Below, piece by piece: positions 1 to 7,977 of a stretch of 11,165 nucleotides of DNA; position 1 is the stretch's first letter; each line of letters opens with the position of its first letter. The stretch comes from Fervidifonticultor_A octavus_A. GTDB lineage: Bacteria; Sysuimicrobiota; Sysuimicrobiia; Sysuimicrobiales; Humicultoraceae. Location: assembly GCA_031459655.1 (NCBI GenBank), contig JAVKID010000095.1, forward strand, positions 1 through 11,165, written 5' to 3'. A program made the position numbers and the translations under genes. The notes below the pieces were generated by a model, which worked only from the letters and a program-made list of their open reading frames with translations, had not been told where the DNA came from and did no database searches.

Positions 1-1
1 C

Positions 2-1357
2 CCGGCGAAGCGGCCGTGGTATCCGCTCTCCAGCGACATCTACCAGGAGATCGTCCCCTCGCTGGGCGACGCCTATCCCTACCCGATCAAGATCGCGTAC
101 CTCTACATGGGGACGCCGATCTACTCCCTTCCCGCCGGCCACACCACCATCGAGATCCTCAAGGATCCTGCGAAACTCCCCCTGTTCATCGCCAGCGACA
201 TCGTGATCGGCGAGACCTCCATGTACGCAGACTACATCTTTCCGGATCTCTCGTACCTGGAACGCTGGGAATTTCAGGGTTCGCACCCCAACATGACCGT
301 CAAGGTGCAGCCGGTGCGCCAGCCGGTGGTCGGCCCGATTCCCAAGACCGTGAAGGTCTTCGGCGAGGAGATGCCGATCTCGCACGAGGCCTTTCTGCTG
401 GCGTGCGCCGAGCGCCTGGGGCTGCCAGGTTTCGGCAAGGACGCCTTCGGCCCCGGACAGGACCTTCGCAGGCCCGAAGACTTCTACCTAAAGATGGTGG
501 CCAACCTGGCCGCGGGCGACAGGCCGGGCGATGCGGTGCCAGATGCCGACGATGCCGAGGTGGATCTCTTCCTCCGGTCCAGACGCCATCTGCCCGCCAC
601 CGTCTTCGATCCTGACAAGTGGAAGAAGGCGGCCGGCGAGGCCTGGTGGCGCAAGGTGATCACCGTCCTCAACCGGGGCGGGCGGTTCCAGGACTACCCC
701 AAGGCCTTCAAGGGCGACCTGCTGGCCAACCAGTACGGCCAACTGGTCAACATCTACATGGAGAAGACGGCCAAGACCAAGGACTCGATGACCGGCAAGA
801 GCCTGCCGGGCCTGGCGACCTTCATCCCGGCGCCGCTCGACATCGCCGGCAACCCAGTCGACGACGTCCCCGCCGGCTACGACCTCCACCTGATCACCTA
901 TCGGGAGGTCATGCACACCAAGTCGCGCACTCCCGGCAACTACTGGCTGCTGGGGCTGTTGCCCGAGAACGCCATCCTCATCAACCGGCGCGACGCGCGG
1001 CGTCTGGGGCTGCGCGACGGCGATCAGGTGCGCGTGACGTCGGCCAGCAACCCTGACGGGGTCTGGGATCTGGGGAACGGGCACCGGAAACCGATGGTGG
1101 GGCGCCTGCGCGCCATAGAGGGCATACGCCCCGGGGTGGTGGCGTTTTCGCTGGGTCACGGCCACTGGGCCTACGGATCCTCGGACGTGACCATTGACGG
1201 ACAGGTGGTCAGGGCAGACCCCAGGCGGGGCAGGGGCGTGCACGCCAACGCGGCCATGCGGGTCGACCCGGTGCTCAAGGACACCTGCCTGTCGGACCCT
1301 GTGGGGGCCAGCGCGGTCTTCTACGACACGAGGGTCAGGCTCGTCCGCGACCTGTAA
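2..1357 (+). CDS. Molybdopterin-dependent oxidoreductase, catalytic subunit, C-terminal part (TtrA/ArrA/SrdA-like)
   Basis: This is the 3' part (451 residues) of a DMSO-reductase-superfamily catalytic subunit. The frame is open from base 2, so the start, signal peptide, N-terminal Fe-S motif and Mo ligand lie outside the window. The visible part begins in the third molybdopterin-binding region (IKIAYLYMGTPIYSLPAG, followed by IASDIVIGETSMYADYIFPD). The C-terminal beta-barrel that closes over the pterins starts near visible residue 293 (YDLHLITYREVMHTKSRTPG) and includes ENAILINRRDARRLGLRDGD. The stretches GVVAFSLGHGHWAYG and GVHANAAMRVDP, and the overall style, resemble tetrathionate reductase TtrA and the related arsenate (ArrA) and selenate (SrdA) reductases. 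This is recognition by memory, and the substrate is unproven. It is clearly a different subfamily from the second molybdoenzyme at 4471-7974. Partner Fe-S and membrane subunits would be expected upstream, outside the window. Confidence 0.85.
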   Translation, partial: PAKRPWYPLSSDIYQEIVPSLGDAYPYPIKIAYLYMGTPIYSLPAGHTTIEILKDPAKLPLFIASDIVIGETSMYADYIFPDLSYLERWEFQGSHPNMTVKVQPVRQPVVGPIPKTVKVFGEEMPISHEAFLLACAERLGLPGFGKDAFGPGQDLRRPEDFYLKMVANLAAGDRPGDAVPDADDAEVDLFLRSRRHLPATVFDPDKWKKAAGEAWWRKVITVLNRGGRFQDYPKAFKGDLLANQYGQLVNIYMEKTAKTKDSMTGKSLPGLATFIPAPLDIAGNPVDDVPAGYDLHLITYREVMHTKSRTPGNYWLLGLLPENAILINRRDARRLGLRDGDQVRVTSASNPDGVWDLGNGHRKPMVGRLRAIEGIRPGVVAFSLGHGHWAYGSSDVTIDGQVVRADPRRGRGVHANAAMRVDPVLKDTCLSDPVGASAVFYDTRVRLVRDL

Positions 1358-1442
1358 GACGCGTGCACCCCACCGGGAGCGCCGGCGATCCTGTCGGCAG
1401 GGGTTCGACTGGACCGCACCGTAGTTGGTCCCGAGGCCAGGA

Positions 1443-1461
1443 AAGCCGATGCTTCCGGCTT
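1443..1461 (+). promoter_or_regulatory. Small hairpin in the leader of the moeA-mobB gene
   Basis: In the 114-bp gap before the moeA-mobB start, AAGCCG (1443-1448) and CGGCTT (1456-1461) can form a 6-bp stem with a 7-nt loop. It ends just before the likely ribosome binding site (GAGGT, about 1465-1469) of the ATG at 1472. It could affect translation initiation or be chance in GC-rich DNA. There is no T-tract, so it is not a convincing terminator for the upstream gene, and I see no clear promoter in this gap. Confidence 0.25.
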
Positions 1462-1471
1462 CTGAGGTCGC

Positions 1472-3253
1472 ATGCGCTCAGACCCCTCGACAAGATCTCG
1501 TCCCATCACAGTGGCGGAGGCGCAGGAGATCATCCTGCGCTCGGTGTCCCGGGGCCCCGTTGAGGAACTTCCCCTGGCCGAGGCGGCGGGACGGGTCCTG
1601 GCTGATGCGGTTGTGGCCCCGGAGGACCTGTGGCCCTTTCCCCGCGCAGCCATGGACGGGGTCGCGGTGCGGGCCGCAGATGTCGCCGCGGCATCGGCTG
1701 AGGCCCCTGTCGTGCTGAGCGTGGCCGGCGCGGTCCACTCAGGCGAGGTCTGGCCGGCGCCGCTTGAGCCCGGGACCGCGGTCCGCATCGCCACAGGCGC
1801 CCCGGTTCCGGTCGGGGCAGACGCCGTCATCCCGCGGGAACTCCTCCAGTGGGATGCCGGCCGCGTGCTGGTATCCGCGCCGGTCGCCCGCGGCCGCCAC
1901 GTCTTCCCTGCCGGCGAGGATGCGCGCGCGCGAGAGGTCGTGCTGGAAGCCGGGACGGTCCTGGGCGGCGGGCAGTTGGGCCTGCTGGCGGCGCTGGGTG
2001 CCGGGGTGGTGCGGGTGGTCCGCCGTGCCGCTGTCGCGATCCTGGCCACCGGCGACGAACTCGTGCCACCCCGATCGAGCCTGCAGCCCGGACAGGTCCG
2101 GGAGAGCAATTCGTATCACTTGGCCGGCGAGGTGGCGGCTGTGGGCGCCGTGCCCAGGCTCCTGGGGATCGCCCGTGATGACGCCGCGGATCTGGCGCTG
2201 TGGATTCGGGAAGGCCTGCGGGCCGACGCGCTGCTGGTCTGCGGGGGTGCCTCGGTCGGGGAGCGCGACCTGGTGCGCGAGGCCCTGGTCCGCGCAGGGG
2301 TTTCGCTGCAGTTCGTGGGGGTGGCCATGAAGCCGGGCGCCCCTGTGGCCTTTGGGCTGGCCGGCGACCGTCCAGCCTTTGCACTGCCGGGCACGCCAGG
2401 AGCCGCGCGCGTGGCCTTTGAGCTGCTGGTCCGTCCGGCGCTGTGCAAGATGATGGGCCACCGCCTGCTGCACCGGCCGGCGGTCCGCGCGCGGCTCGCC
2501 CGGGCGCTGGCGGTGGCGCCCGGCCGCCGGAGGTTTCTCTGGGCGTACGCGACGCTGGACGCTTCGGGGGTATGGGTCGCGCCGCTGTCCGGCCAGGGGA
2601 CGGCGACACTGCGCTCCGCCAGCGATGCCAATGCGCTCATCGACATGCACCCCGGGGATGCCGATCTGCCGGCCGGCGCTCCGGTGACGGTGCGCCTGCT
2701 GACCGCAGCCGGCCTGCCGGCCCCTGAGGCATCAGGGCGGCCTGCGATTGCCATCGTCGGCGCGCGTGACGCCGGCAAGACCACCCTGATCGAGCGGCTG
2801 ATTCCCGAACTGCGCCGGCACGGCCTCACCGTTGCCGCAGTCAAGCATCACGCCCACCGCGATGCCGCCGACGCCGACACCGGCGGGACGGATACCGGTC
2901 GGTTCGCGCTCGCCGGCGCCGTGGAGACCGTGCTGGCCGGACCTGCCGGCATCGTGCGCCGGCCAGCACGCGGGGATGATCCTCCGCTGGAGGAGGTCCT
3001 GGCGATAGTCGGCCCGGCCGACCTGGTGCTCGTGGAGGGCTACAGCCGGTCGGCGCTGCCCAAGATCCTGGTGCAGCGGCGCGGCGTGTCCGATGACCGG
3101 CCTGCGCCGGCCGGCCCCATCGCTGCGGTGGTGGGCGACGCCCCGCAGGGGGAGTCGATCGAGCAGGACGTCCCCGCGTTCGGCTGGGAGGACATCGGAG
3201 CGCTGGCAGCGCTCATCGCCCGGAAGTTCGCCGGCCGGCCCGGACCGCGATGA
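1472..3253 (+). CDS. MoeA-MobB fusion: molybdopterin molybdotransferase plus MGD biosynthesis GTPase
   Basis: This 593-residue protein joins two molybdenum-cofactor enzymes. Residues 1 to about 412 are MoeA, which inserts molybdate into adenylylated molybdopterin. Motifs are PFPRAAMDGVAVRA with D62, RIATGAPVP with T108, ATGDELV (192-198), RESN with E211, GGASVGERD with D266, and MKPGAPVAFG then LPGTPGAA. The usual LPGNP is LPGTP here. Residues about 423-593 are MobB, the GTP-binding partner in guanine-dinucleotide attachment. It has a P-loop GARDAGKT (430-437), VKHHAH (458-463) and VEGYSR (521-526). The linker is short and the reading frame continuous, so this is a true single-gene fusion. 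The ATG start has GAGGT upstream, and the MoeA fold begins at about residue 11 as usual. Its stop overlaps the start of mobA by 4 bp, so the two are probably translationally coupled. Together they supply the bis-MGD cofactor needed by both flanking molybdoenzymes. Confidence 0.93.
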   Translation: MRSDPSTRSRPITVAEAQEIILRSVSRGPVEELPLAEAAGRVLADAVVAPEDLWPFPRAAMDGVAVRAADVAAASAEAPVVLSVAGAVHSGEVWPAPLEPGTAVRIATGAPVPVGADAVIPRELLQWDAGRVLVSAPVARGRHVFPAGEDARAREVVLEAGTVLGGGQLGLLAALGAGVVRVVRRAAVAILATGDELVPPRSSLQPGQVRESNSYHLAGEVAAVGAVPRLLGIARDDAADLALWIREGLRADALLVCGGASVGERDLVREALVRAGVSLQFVGVAMKPGAPVAFGLAGDRPAFALPGTPGAARVAFELLVRPALCKMMGHRLLHRPAVRARLARALAVAPGRRRFLWAYATLDASGVWVAPLSGQGTATLRSASDANALIDMHPGDADLPAGAPVTVRLLTAAGLPAPEASGRPAIAIVGARDAGKTTLIERLIPELRRHGLTVAAVKHHAHRDAADADTGGTDTGRFALAGAVETVLAGPAGIVRRPARGDDPPLEEVLAIVGPADLVLVEGYSRSALPKILVQRRGVSDDRPAPAGPIAAVVGDAPQGESIEQDVPAFGWEDIGALAALIARKFAGRPGPR

Positions 3254-3834
3254 ACGTCCTGTCCGATCTCACGGGCGTCGTCCTCGCCGGCGGGCAGAGC
3301 CGGCGGCTGGGGACCGACAAGGCCTTCATCGAGGTGGAAGGGGTCCCTATGATCGGTCGCGTCCTGGGGGCGCTGTGGGCGTGCTGTGCCGACGTGGTGA
3401 TCGTTGCCAAAGACCCCGCCCGCTACCAGGGTCTGGACGCCCGCCTCATACCGGACGCCTGGCCGGCCCAGGCGCCCCTGGTCGGAGTGTGCAGCGGCCT
3501 GCGGGCGATGGAGACCCCGTGGGGCTTCGTGGCGGCCTGCGACCTTCCGTTTCTCTCCCCTGACGCCGTGCGGCTGCTGGCGCGCCTGGCAGTGGGCTCT
3601 GACGCGGCAGTGCCCCGCGTCGACGGCCGCTGGCATCCCCTGCACGCGGTCTACAGGGCCGCGGTTGCGCCGCTGCTGGAAGCCCACATGGAGCAGGGCA
3701 CCAGAAGTATGATCGACGCGCTCAAGGCGCTGCGCGTGCGCCCGGTGACAGAAGAAGAGCTCAGGGCTGTTGATGCCACGCTGCGGACGCTGCACAACGT
3801 CAATGCGCCGCAGGACCTCCCGACCATCGCCTGA
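3250..3834 (+). CDS. mobA: Molybdenum cofactor guanylyltransferase MobA
   Basis: This 194-residue cytoplasmic nucleotidyltransferase transfers GMP from GTP to the molybdopterin cofactor, giving the guanine-dinucleotide form used by DMSO-reductase-family enzymes. The signature loop VVLAGGQSRRLGTDKAF (residues 10-26) holds the glycine-rich nucleotide site with conserved R and DK. AACDLPFLSP (95-104) carries the expected metal-binding D98, and APLVG (76-80) matches the family's GPLxG segment. RWHPLHAVY (127-135) and the terminal NVNAPQDL (183-190) are also typical. The length is normal for MobA. The ATG overlaps the stop of moeA-mobB (ATGA), which fits translational coupling. There is no strong Shine-Dalgarno sequence of its own. 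It is the last gene before a 123-bp gap that probably contains a new promoter. Confidence 0.95.
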   Translation: MNVLSDLTGVVLAGGQSRRLGTDKAFIEVEGVPMIGRVLGALWACCADVVIVAKDPARYQGLDARLIPDAWPAQAPLVGVCSGLRAMETPWGFVAACDLPFLSPDAVRLLARLAVGSDAAVPRVDGRWHPLHAVYRAAVAPLLEAHMEQGTRSMIDALKALRVRPVTEEELRAVDATLRTLHNVNAPQDLPTIA

Positions 3835-3855
3835 GGAAATCCGGTCCGGACCCGA

Positions 3856-3907
3856 TTGCAGGGCAGGGTGCTCCCCGATATCCTCGTGGCAACCAGGGCG
3901 GAATAAT
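3856..3907 (+). promoter_or_regulatory. Candidate promoter(s) for the cupredoxin gene
   Basis: Two sigma70-like readings are possible in the gap after mobA. The first is TTGCAG (3856-3861), 17 nt, then TATCCT (3879-3884). The second is a better -10 box, AATAAT (3902-3907, 5 of 6 to consensus), with no recognisable -35, as expected for an activator-dependent promoter. This is one of the few AT-rich patches in the window and it directly abuts the inverted repeat at 3907-3924. Assignment is by eye, and the organism's sigma-factor consensus is unknown. Confidence 0.35.
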
Positions 3908-3924
3908 CGGACGTCATTGTCCGA
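3907..3924. promoter_or_regulatory. Inverted repeat, possible operator upstream of the cupredoxin/molybdoenzyme genes
   Basis: TCGGAC (3907-3912) and GTCCGA (3919-3924) are perfect inverted arms around a 6-nt centre (GTCATT), in an AT-richer stretch. The repeat touches the AATAAT box and lies 33 bp before the cupredoxin start codon. The 6-6-6 geometry suits a dimeric regulator. It does not match the FNR/Crp consensus TTGAT-N4-ATCAA. A short RNA hairpin is the alternative reading. Confidence 0.4.
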
Positions 3925-3957
3925 ATACCTCCTGCCCGATGGCCGGGGGGAGCCTTC

Positions 3958-4356
3958 ATGCCTTCTCGCTGGATGCCCGCAGCAATCTTCGTCCTGGGGC
4001 TGGTCCTCGCTGTCGCGGCGACGGCCACCACCGCTCCCAAACCGCAGGCGGTCGAGGTCACCGCCGGCACGCCCAGGAACGAGTTCGAGTTCGTGCCCAA
4101 GGAGATCACCGTCGCGGTCGGACAGCCGGTCCAACTGACCCTGGTCAACAAGGGCAAGGTCGAACACGACCTGCACATCGAGGCACTTGGCGTTGCGGTC
4201 CCCCCGAAGGGGAAGGACCCGGCGGCAAATGTGCTGGCCACGGGCAAGAGCGCCACGGCGACCTTCACGCCGGCCAGGAAGGGCCGGTTCGAGTTCTGGT
4301 GCACCGTCCCCGGCCACAAGGAGGTCGGGATGAAGGGAGTGCTCATCGTCAAGTAA
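3958..4356 (+). CDS. Exported cupredoxin (type 1 blue-copper protein), auracyanin/rusticyanin-like
   Basis: This 132-residue protein has an N-terminal hydrophobic segment (about residues 5-22), a Sec signal peptide or membrane anchor, followed by a single cupredoxin domain. Copper ligands are visible: H70 in KVEHDLH, then C115, H120 and M125 in WCTVPGHKEVGM. The C-x4-H-x4-M spacing is that of auracyanin and rusticyanin; plastocyanin has C-x2-H. No lipobox Cys is present, so it is either cleaved and soluble or anchored by its signal segment. The start is supported by a purine-rich GGGGGGAG element about 6 nt upstream. It lies 114 bp before the molybdoenzyme alpha gene on the same strand with no obvious terminator between, so cotranscription is likely. 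A one-electron carrier beside an exported molybdoenzyme suggests it exchanges electrons with that enzyme. This is inference from position. Confidence 0.88.
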   Translation: MPSRWMPAAIFVLGLVLAVAATATTAPKPQAVEVTAGTPRNEFEFVPKEITVAVGQPVQLTLVNKGKVEHDLHIEALGVAVPPKGKDPAANVLATGKSATATFTPARKGRFEFWCTVPGHKEVGMKGVLIVK

Positions 4357-4470
4357 CCGGCCAGCCTGTGGAGGCCACCCAGGCAGCCCGCGCGCGGGGC
4401 GCAGCAAGACGCAGGACCCACCAGCGCCTCAGGAGCCGGCCGACAACGCAGCGCGAGAGGTGCGCGAGCG

Positions 4471-7400
4471 ATGTCTGAACAGGACGAAACTCCCGGGCGG
4501 TTCAGGCTGACCAGACGCGAGTTCCTCGCGGCCCTCCCCCCCGCCGCGGCCGCTGCCGCGGCGCTGGCCGTCCCCGAGGAGCTGCTCGCCTTCACCGTCC
4601 TCCAGCCTGTGGAGCCCGGCCTCAACCCGCTGAAGGCGTATCCCAACCGCGGCTGGGAGCAGGTCTACCGGGACCTCTACACTCCGGACTCCACGTTCCA
4701 TTACCTCTGCGCGCCCAACGACACCCACGGCTGCTTGCTGCGGGCCAACGTGAAGAACGGCGTTGTCGTCTACGCCGATCCGTCCTTCGGCTACGGAAAG
4801 GCCACAGACCTCTACGGGAACAAGGCGTCGGCCAGGTGGGATCCCCGCGTCTGCATCAGCGGTCTGGCGTACGTGCGCCGGTTCTACTCCAATCGCCGGG
4901 TCAAGGGCGCCTTCGTTCGCAAGGGCTTCAAGGAATGGGCCGATGCCGGCTTCCCGCGGGACCCCGCGACCGGCCGGCCGCCCAGGCAGTACGTCGAGGG
5001 GCGAGGCAAGGAGCCGTTCGTCAAGGTGGGCTGGGACCAGGCGTTCGCCCTGGCGGCCAGGGCCCTGATCGACGTGGCCACGGCGTACAGCGGCGAGGCC
5101 GGGCGGCGCAGGCTCGCCCGGCAGGGATACGATCCGGACATGATCGCCGCCATAGAGTTGGCCGGCACACGGACCATCAAGTGCCGCGGCGGCATGCCGT
5201 TCATCGCGCCGTTCCGGGTGGGCGGCCTCTACCGGTTCTCCAACATGCTGGCGCTGCTGGACGCCCACGTGCGGAAGGTGGGTCCGGCCGAGGCCAAGGG
5301 CGGAAGGGGATGGGACAACTACGCCTGGCACACCGACCTCCCGCCCGGACACCCCATGGTGAGCGGCCAGCAGACCCTGGACTTCGACCTTTACACGGCC
5401 GAGAACTCGAAGCTGGTCACCCTGTGGGGGAAGAACTGGATCGCCACCAAGATGCCCGACGGCCACTGGCTGACCGAGGCCAAGCTGCATGGAGCCAAGG
5501 TGGTGACCATCGCGCCCGAGTACCAGTCGTCGTCGTCCAAGGCCGAGGAGGTCATCATTATCAGGCCCGGTACCGACGCGGCGCTGGCCCTGGGTCTGGC
5601 CAACGTCATCGTCCGCGAGAAGCTGTACGATGCGGCCTTCGTGAAGAGTGGCACCGACCTGCCGCTGCTGGTGCGGATGGACACCCTGAAGCTGCTGCGC
5701 GCGAAAGACGTGTTCGCCGGGCACAGGGCCGCCAGCCTGCGCAACGCCACGAAGGTGTTCACGCCGGGCGACCCCCTGCCGCAGCCGGCCATGCAGGAAG
5801 GCCAGTACCTCCCCGAGCCCCTGCGCGAGGAGTGGAACGACCACGTGGTGTGGGATACCAGGACCAACTCGGCCAGGCCGGTGAACCGCGACCAGGTGGG
5901 CAGGTTCTTCGAGGACACGCTCCTCGACCCGGCCCTGGATGGCGCCTTCGAGGTCACCCTGGTCGACGGGAAGAAGGTCCAGGCCCGCCCCGTCTTCGAC
6001 ATCCTCCGCCAGTACCTGGTGGACACCTGCAACCCCGACGTGATCTCCAGGGTCACGGGCGCGCCCAAGGCGGCCATCGTCAACCTGGCCCGGCAGATCG
6101 CCACCAACCGCAGGAGCACCCTCTTCGTGGTGGGCATGGGGCCCAACCACTTCTTCAACGCCGATCTCAAAGACCGGACCATCCTGCTGGTGGCGGCGCT
6201 CACCAACAACATCGGCCACTTCGGCGGCACGGTGGGCAGTTACGCCGGCAACTACAGGCTGGCGCTCATGACCGGTATCGGACAGTACGTGGCTGAGGAC
6301 CCGTTCAACATCGAGCTGGACCCGGACAAGCCGGCCAGGGTGAAGGCCTACTGGAAGGGCGAGTCGGCCCACTTCTTCGACTACGACGATCGACCGCTGC
6401 GGGTGGGCAACAAACAGTTCACGGGCAAGAGCCACATGCCCACGCCCACCAAGGCGGCGCTGTGGGCCAACACCAACTCGATCCTGGGCAACGCCAAGTG
6501 GGCGCACAATGTGATCGTCAACACGCTCCCCAAGATCGAGGCCATCGTGGTGGCCGACTGGTTCTGGACGGCCACGTGCGAGTACGCCGACATCGTCTTC
6601 GGCGTGGACTCGTGGATCGAGCGCCGCCTGCCGGACGTGTACGCGGCGGTGACCAACCCCTTCCTCCAGTCCTGGCCGCGCTCGCCCCTGCCCCGCACCT
6701 TCGATACCCGAGACGACCTGGAGTGTTGGGCCGGGATCGCCGCCAAGATGGCTGAGGTGACGGGAGTCAGGGGCTTCCGCGACTACTGGCACTTCGTCCA
6801 CGAGCGGAAGATCTCGACCTACATCAACCGGGTCTTCGCGGCTGGCAACACCACCAAGGGGTACCGGTTCGAGGCCCTCGATGCCTCGTGCCGTGAGGGC
6901 ACCCCCTTCTACCTGATGACCCGCACCAGCCCCCGGGTCGTGGGCTGGGAACAGACCAACGAGAGCAGACCGTGGTACACCAGGACCGGCCGCCTGGAGT
7001 TCTACCGGGACGAGGACGAGTTCATCGAGTACGGGGAGAACCTGCCGGTCTGGCGCGAGCCCGCAGACGGGACCCACCACGAGCCCAACGTCATCATGGC
7101 CCGACCCCACCCCGCGATTCGCCCCAGGGGTCCTGAGGCCTACGGCCTGGACCCCAACGACCAGAGCACCGAGGTCAGGCAGGTGCGCAACGTGGTGCGG
7201 TCCCCCGAGGAACTCTTGAAGAGCGAGCACCCCCTCAAGGCCAGGGGCTTCAGCCACATCCTCATCACGCCCAAGTACCGGCACGCCTGCCACTCCACGG
7301 GCGCCAGCACCGACCTGGACGTCATCTACTGGGGCCCGTTCGGCGACTTCTACCGGCACGACCGGCGCAAGCCGTGGGTCAGCGAAGGCTACATCGACCT

Positions 7401-7974
7401 GAACCCGGCCGAGGCCAGGGCGCTGGGCATCGAGGACGGCGACTACGTCTGGTGCGACGCCGACCCCTCGGACCGACCGTTTGTCGGCCACGAGAGGCGT
7501 CCCGAGGAGCGCCGGCTCTTCCGCTGGCTGGTCCGCGCCAGATACTACCCCAGCATCCTGCCAGGGACGGGCCGCGCCTGGTTCCACTTCTACATCAGCA
7601 CGCACGGCAGCGTGGAGGGCCACGAGACCCGCCAGGACGGTCTGGCCAAGAACCCCCGGACCAACTACCAGGCCGCCTATCGGTATGGCAGCCACCAGTC
7701 AATCACCCGGGCGTGGCTGCGCCCCACCCTGCTGACCGACAGCCTGGTGCGCAAGGAAACCATCGGGCAGGTTCTCGGCAAGGGGTTCGCGCTGGACGTC
7801 CACGGCGCTGTGGGCGCGCCCAAGGAGAGCTACGTGAAGATCGAGCGCGCCGAGCCCGGCGGCGAGACCGGCCGGGGCAGGTGGGACCCCGCTGCCAAGG
7901 GTTTCCGGCCGGGATACGAGAGCAGGGCCATGAAGCGGTTCCTGGCCGGAGAGTTCATCAGGAAGAGGGGATAG
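4471..7974 (+). CDS. Tat-exported type II DMSO-reductase-family molybdoenzyme, catalytic alpha subunit
   Basis: This 1167-residue bis-MGD catalytic subunit is of the NarG/NxrA/SerA/PcrA/DdhA/EbdA group. A twin-arginine signal is present: TRREFL (residues 14-19) followed by a hydrophobic Ala-rich segment to about 34, so the enzyme is exported folded. The FS0 motif region is CAPNDTHGC (80-88) plus C128. Aligned on the following VKNGVV, it reads C-x3-D-x3-C-x39-C rather than NarG's H-x3-C-x3-C. D289 in WHTDLPPGHP aligns with the Asp that ligates Mo in NarG and EbdA, which places it in type II. Pterin-binding stretches include LVTLWGKNW (315-323) and IIIRPGTDAALALG (362-375). A C-terminal beta-barrel domain starts near residue 927. 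It is longer than SerA, DdhA or EbdA and nearer NarG. The ATG follows GAGAGG at 4455-4460. The beta gene starts 3 nt after its stop. The substrate and direction (reductase or oxidase) cannot be told. Confidence 0.93.
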   Translation: MSEQDETPGRFRLTRREFLAALPPAAAAAAALAVPEELLAFTVLQPVEPGLNPLKAYPNRGWEQVYRDLYTPDSTFHYLCAPNDTHGCLLRANVKNGVVVYADPSFGYGKATDLYGNKASARWDPRVCISGLAYVRRFYSNRRVKGAFVRKGFKEWADAGFPRDPATGRPPRQYVEGRGKEPFVKVGWDQAFALAARALIDVATAYSGEAGRRRLARQGYDPDMIAAIELAGTRTIKCRGGMPFIAPFRVGGLYRFSNMLALLDAHVRKVGPAEAKGGRGWDNYAWHTDLPPGHPMVSGQQTLDFDLYTAENSKLVTLWGKNWIATKMPDGHWLTEAKLHGAKVVTIAPEYQSSSSKAEEVIIIRPGTDAALALGLANVIVREKLYDAAFVKSGTDLPLLVRMDTLKLLRAKDVFAGHRAASLRNATKVFTPGDPLPQPAMQEGQYLPEPLREEWNDHVVWDTRTNSARPVNRDQVGRFFEDTLLDPALDGAFEVTLVDGKKVQARPVFDILRQYLVDTCNPDVISRVTGAPKAAIVNLARQIATNRRSTLFVVGMGPNHFFNADLKDRTILLVAALTNNIGHFGGTVGSYAGNYRLALMTGIGQYVAEDPFNIELDPDKPARVKAYWKGESAHFFDYDDRPLRVGNKQFTGKSHMPTPTKAALWANTNSILGNAKWAHNVIVNTLPKIEAIVVADWFWTATCEYADIVFGVDSWIERRLPDVYAAVTNPFLQSWPRSPLPRTFDTRDDLECWAGIAAKMAEVTGVRGFRDYWHFVHERKISTYINRVFAAGNTTKGYRFEALDASCREGTPFYLMTRTSPRVVGWEQTNESRPWYTRTGRLEFYRDEDEFIEYGENLPVWREPADGTHHEPNVIMARPHPAIRPRGPEAYGLDPNDQSTEVRQVRNVVRSPEELLKSEHPLKARGFSHILITPKYRHACHSTGASTDLDVIYWGPFGDFYRHDRRKPWVSEGYIDLNPAEARALGIEDGDYVWCDADPSDRPFVGHERRPEERRLFRWLVRARYYPSILPGTGRAWFHFYISTHGSVEGHETRQDGLAKNPRTNYQAAYRYGSHQSITRAWLRPTLLTDSLVRKETIGQVLGKGFALDVHGAVGAPKESYVKIERAEPGGETGRGRWDPAAKGFRPGYESRAMKRFLAGEFIRKRG

Positions 7975-7977
7975 GCC

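Noticed and set aside
1358..1471. Possible molybdenum-cofactor riboswitch before moeA-mobB
   Set aside because: The gap is only 114 bp and I can draw just one 6-bp hairpin. I could not fit the multi-stem Moco RNA motif, so there is no support beyond context.
3040..4407. Minus-strand frame of 455 codons opposite moeA-mobB, mobA and the cupredoxin
   Set aside because: All three + strand genes have strong motif support, and the minus-strand product shows nothing recognisable.
4357..4470. Terminator or separate promoter between the cupredoxin and alpha genes
   Set aside because: Only GC-rich sequence with no stable hairpin plus T-run and no convincing -10/-35 pair. Cotranscription is the simpler reading.
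4429..7695. Very long open frame (1088 codons) on the minus strand, antisense to the alpha subunit gene
   Set aside because: It lies opposite a gene with clear family motifs throughout, has a low-complexity Val/Gly/Leu/Arg-rich composition and no recognisable domain. Such frames are common where third codon positions are nearly all G or C.
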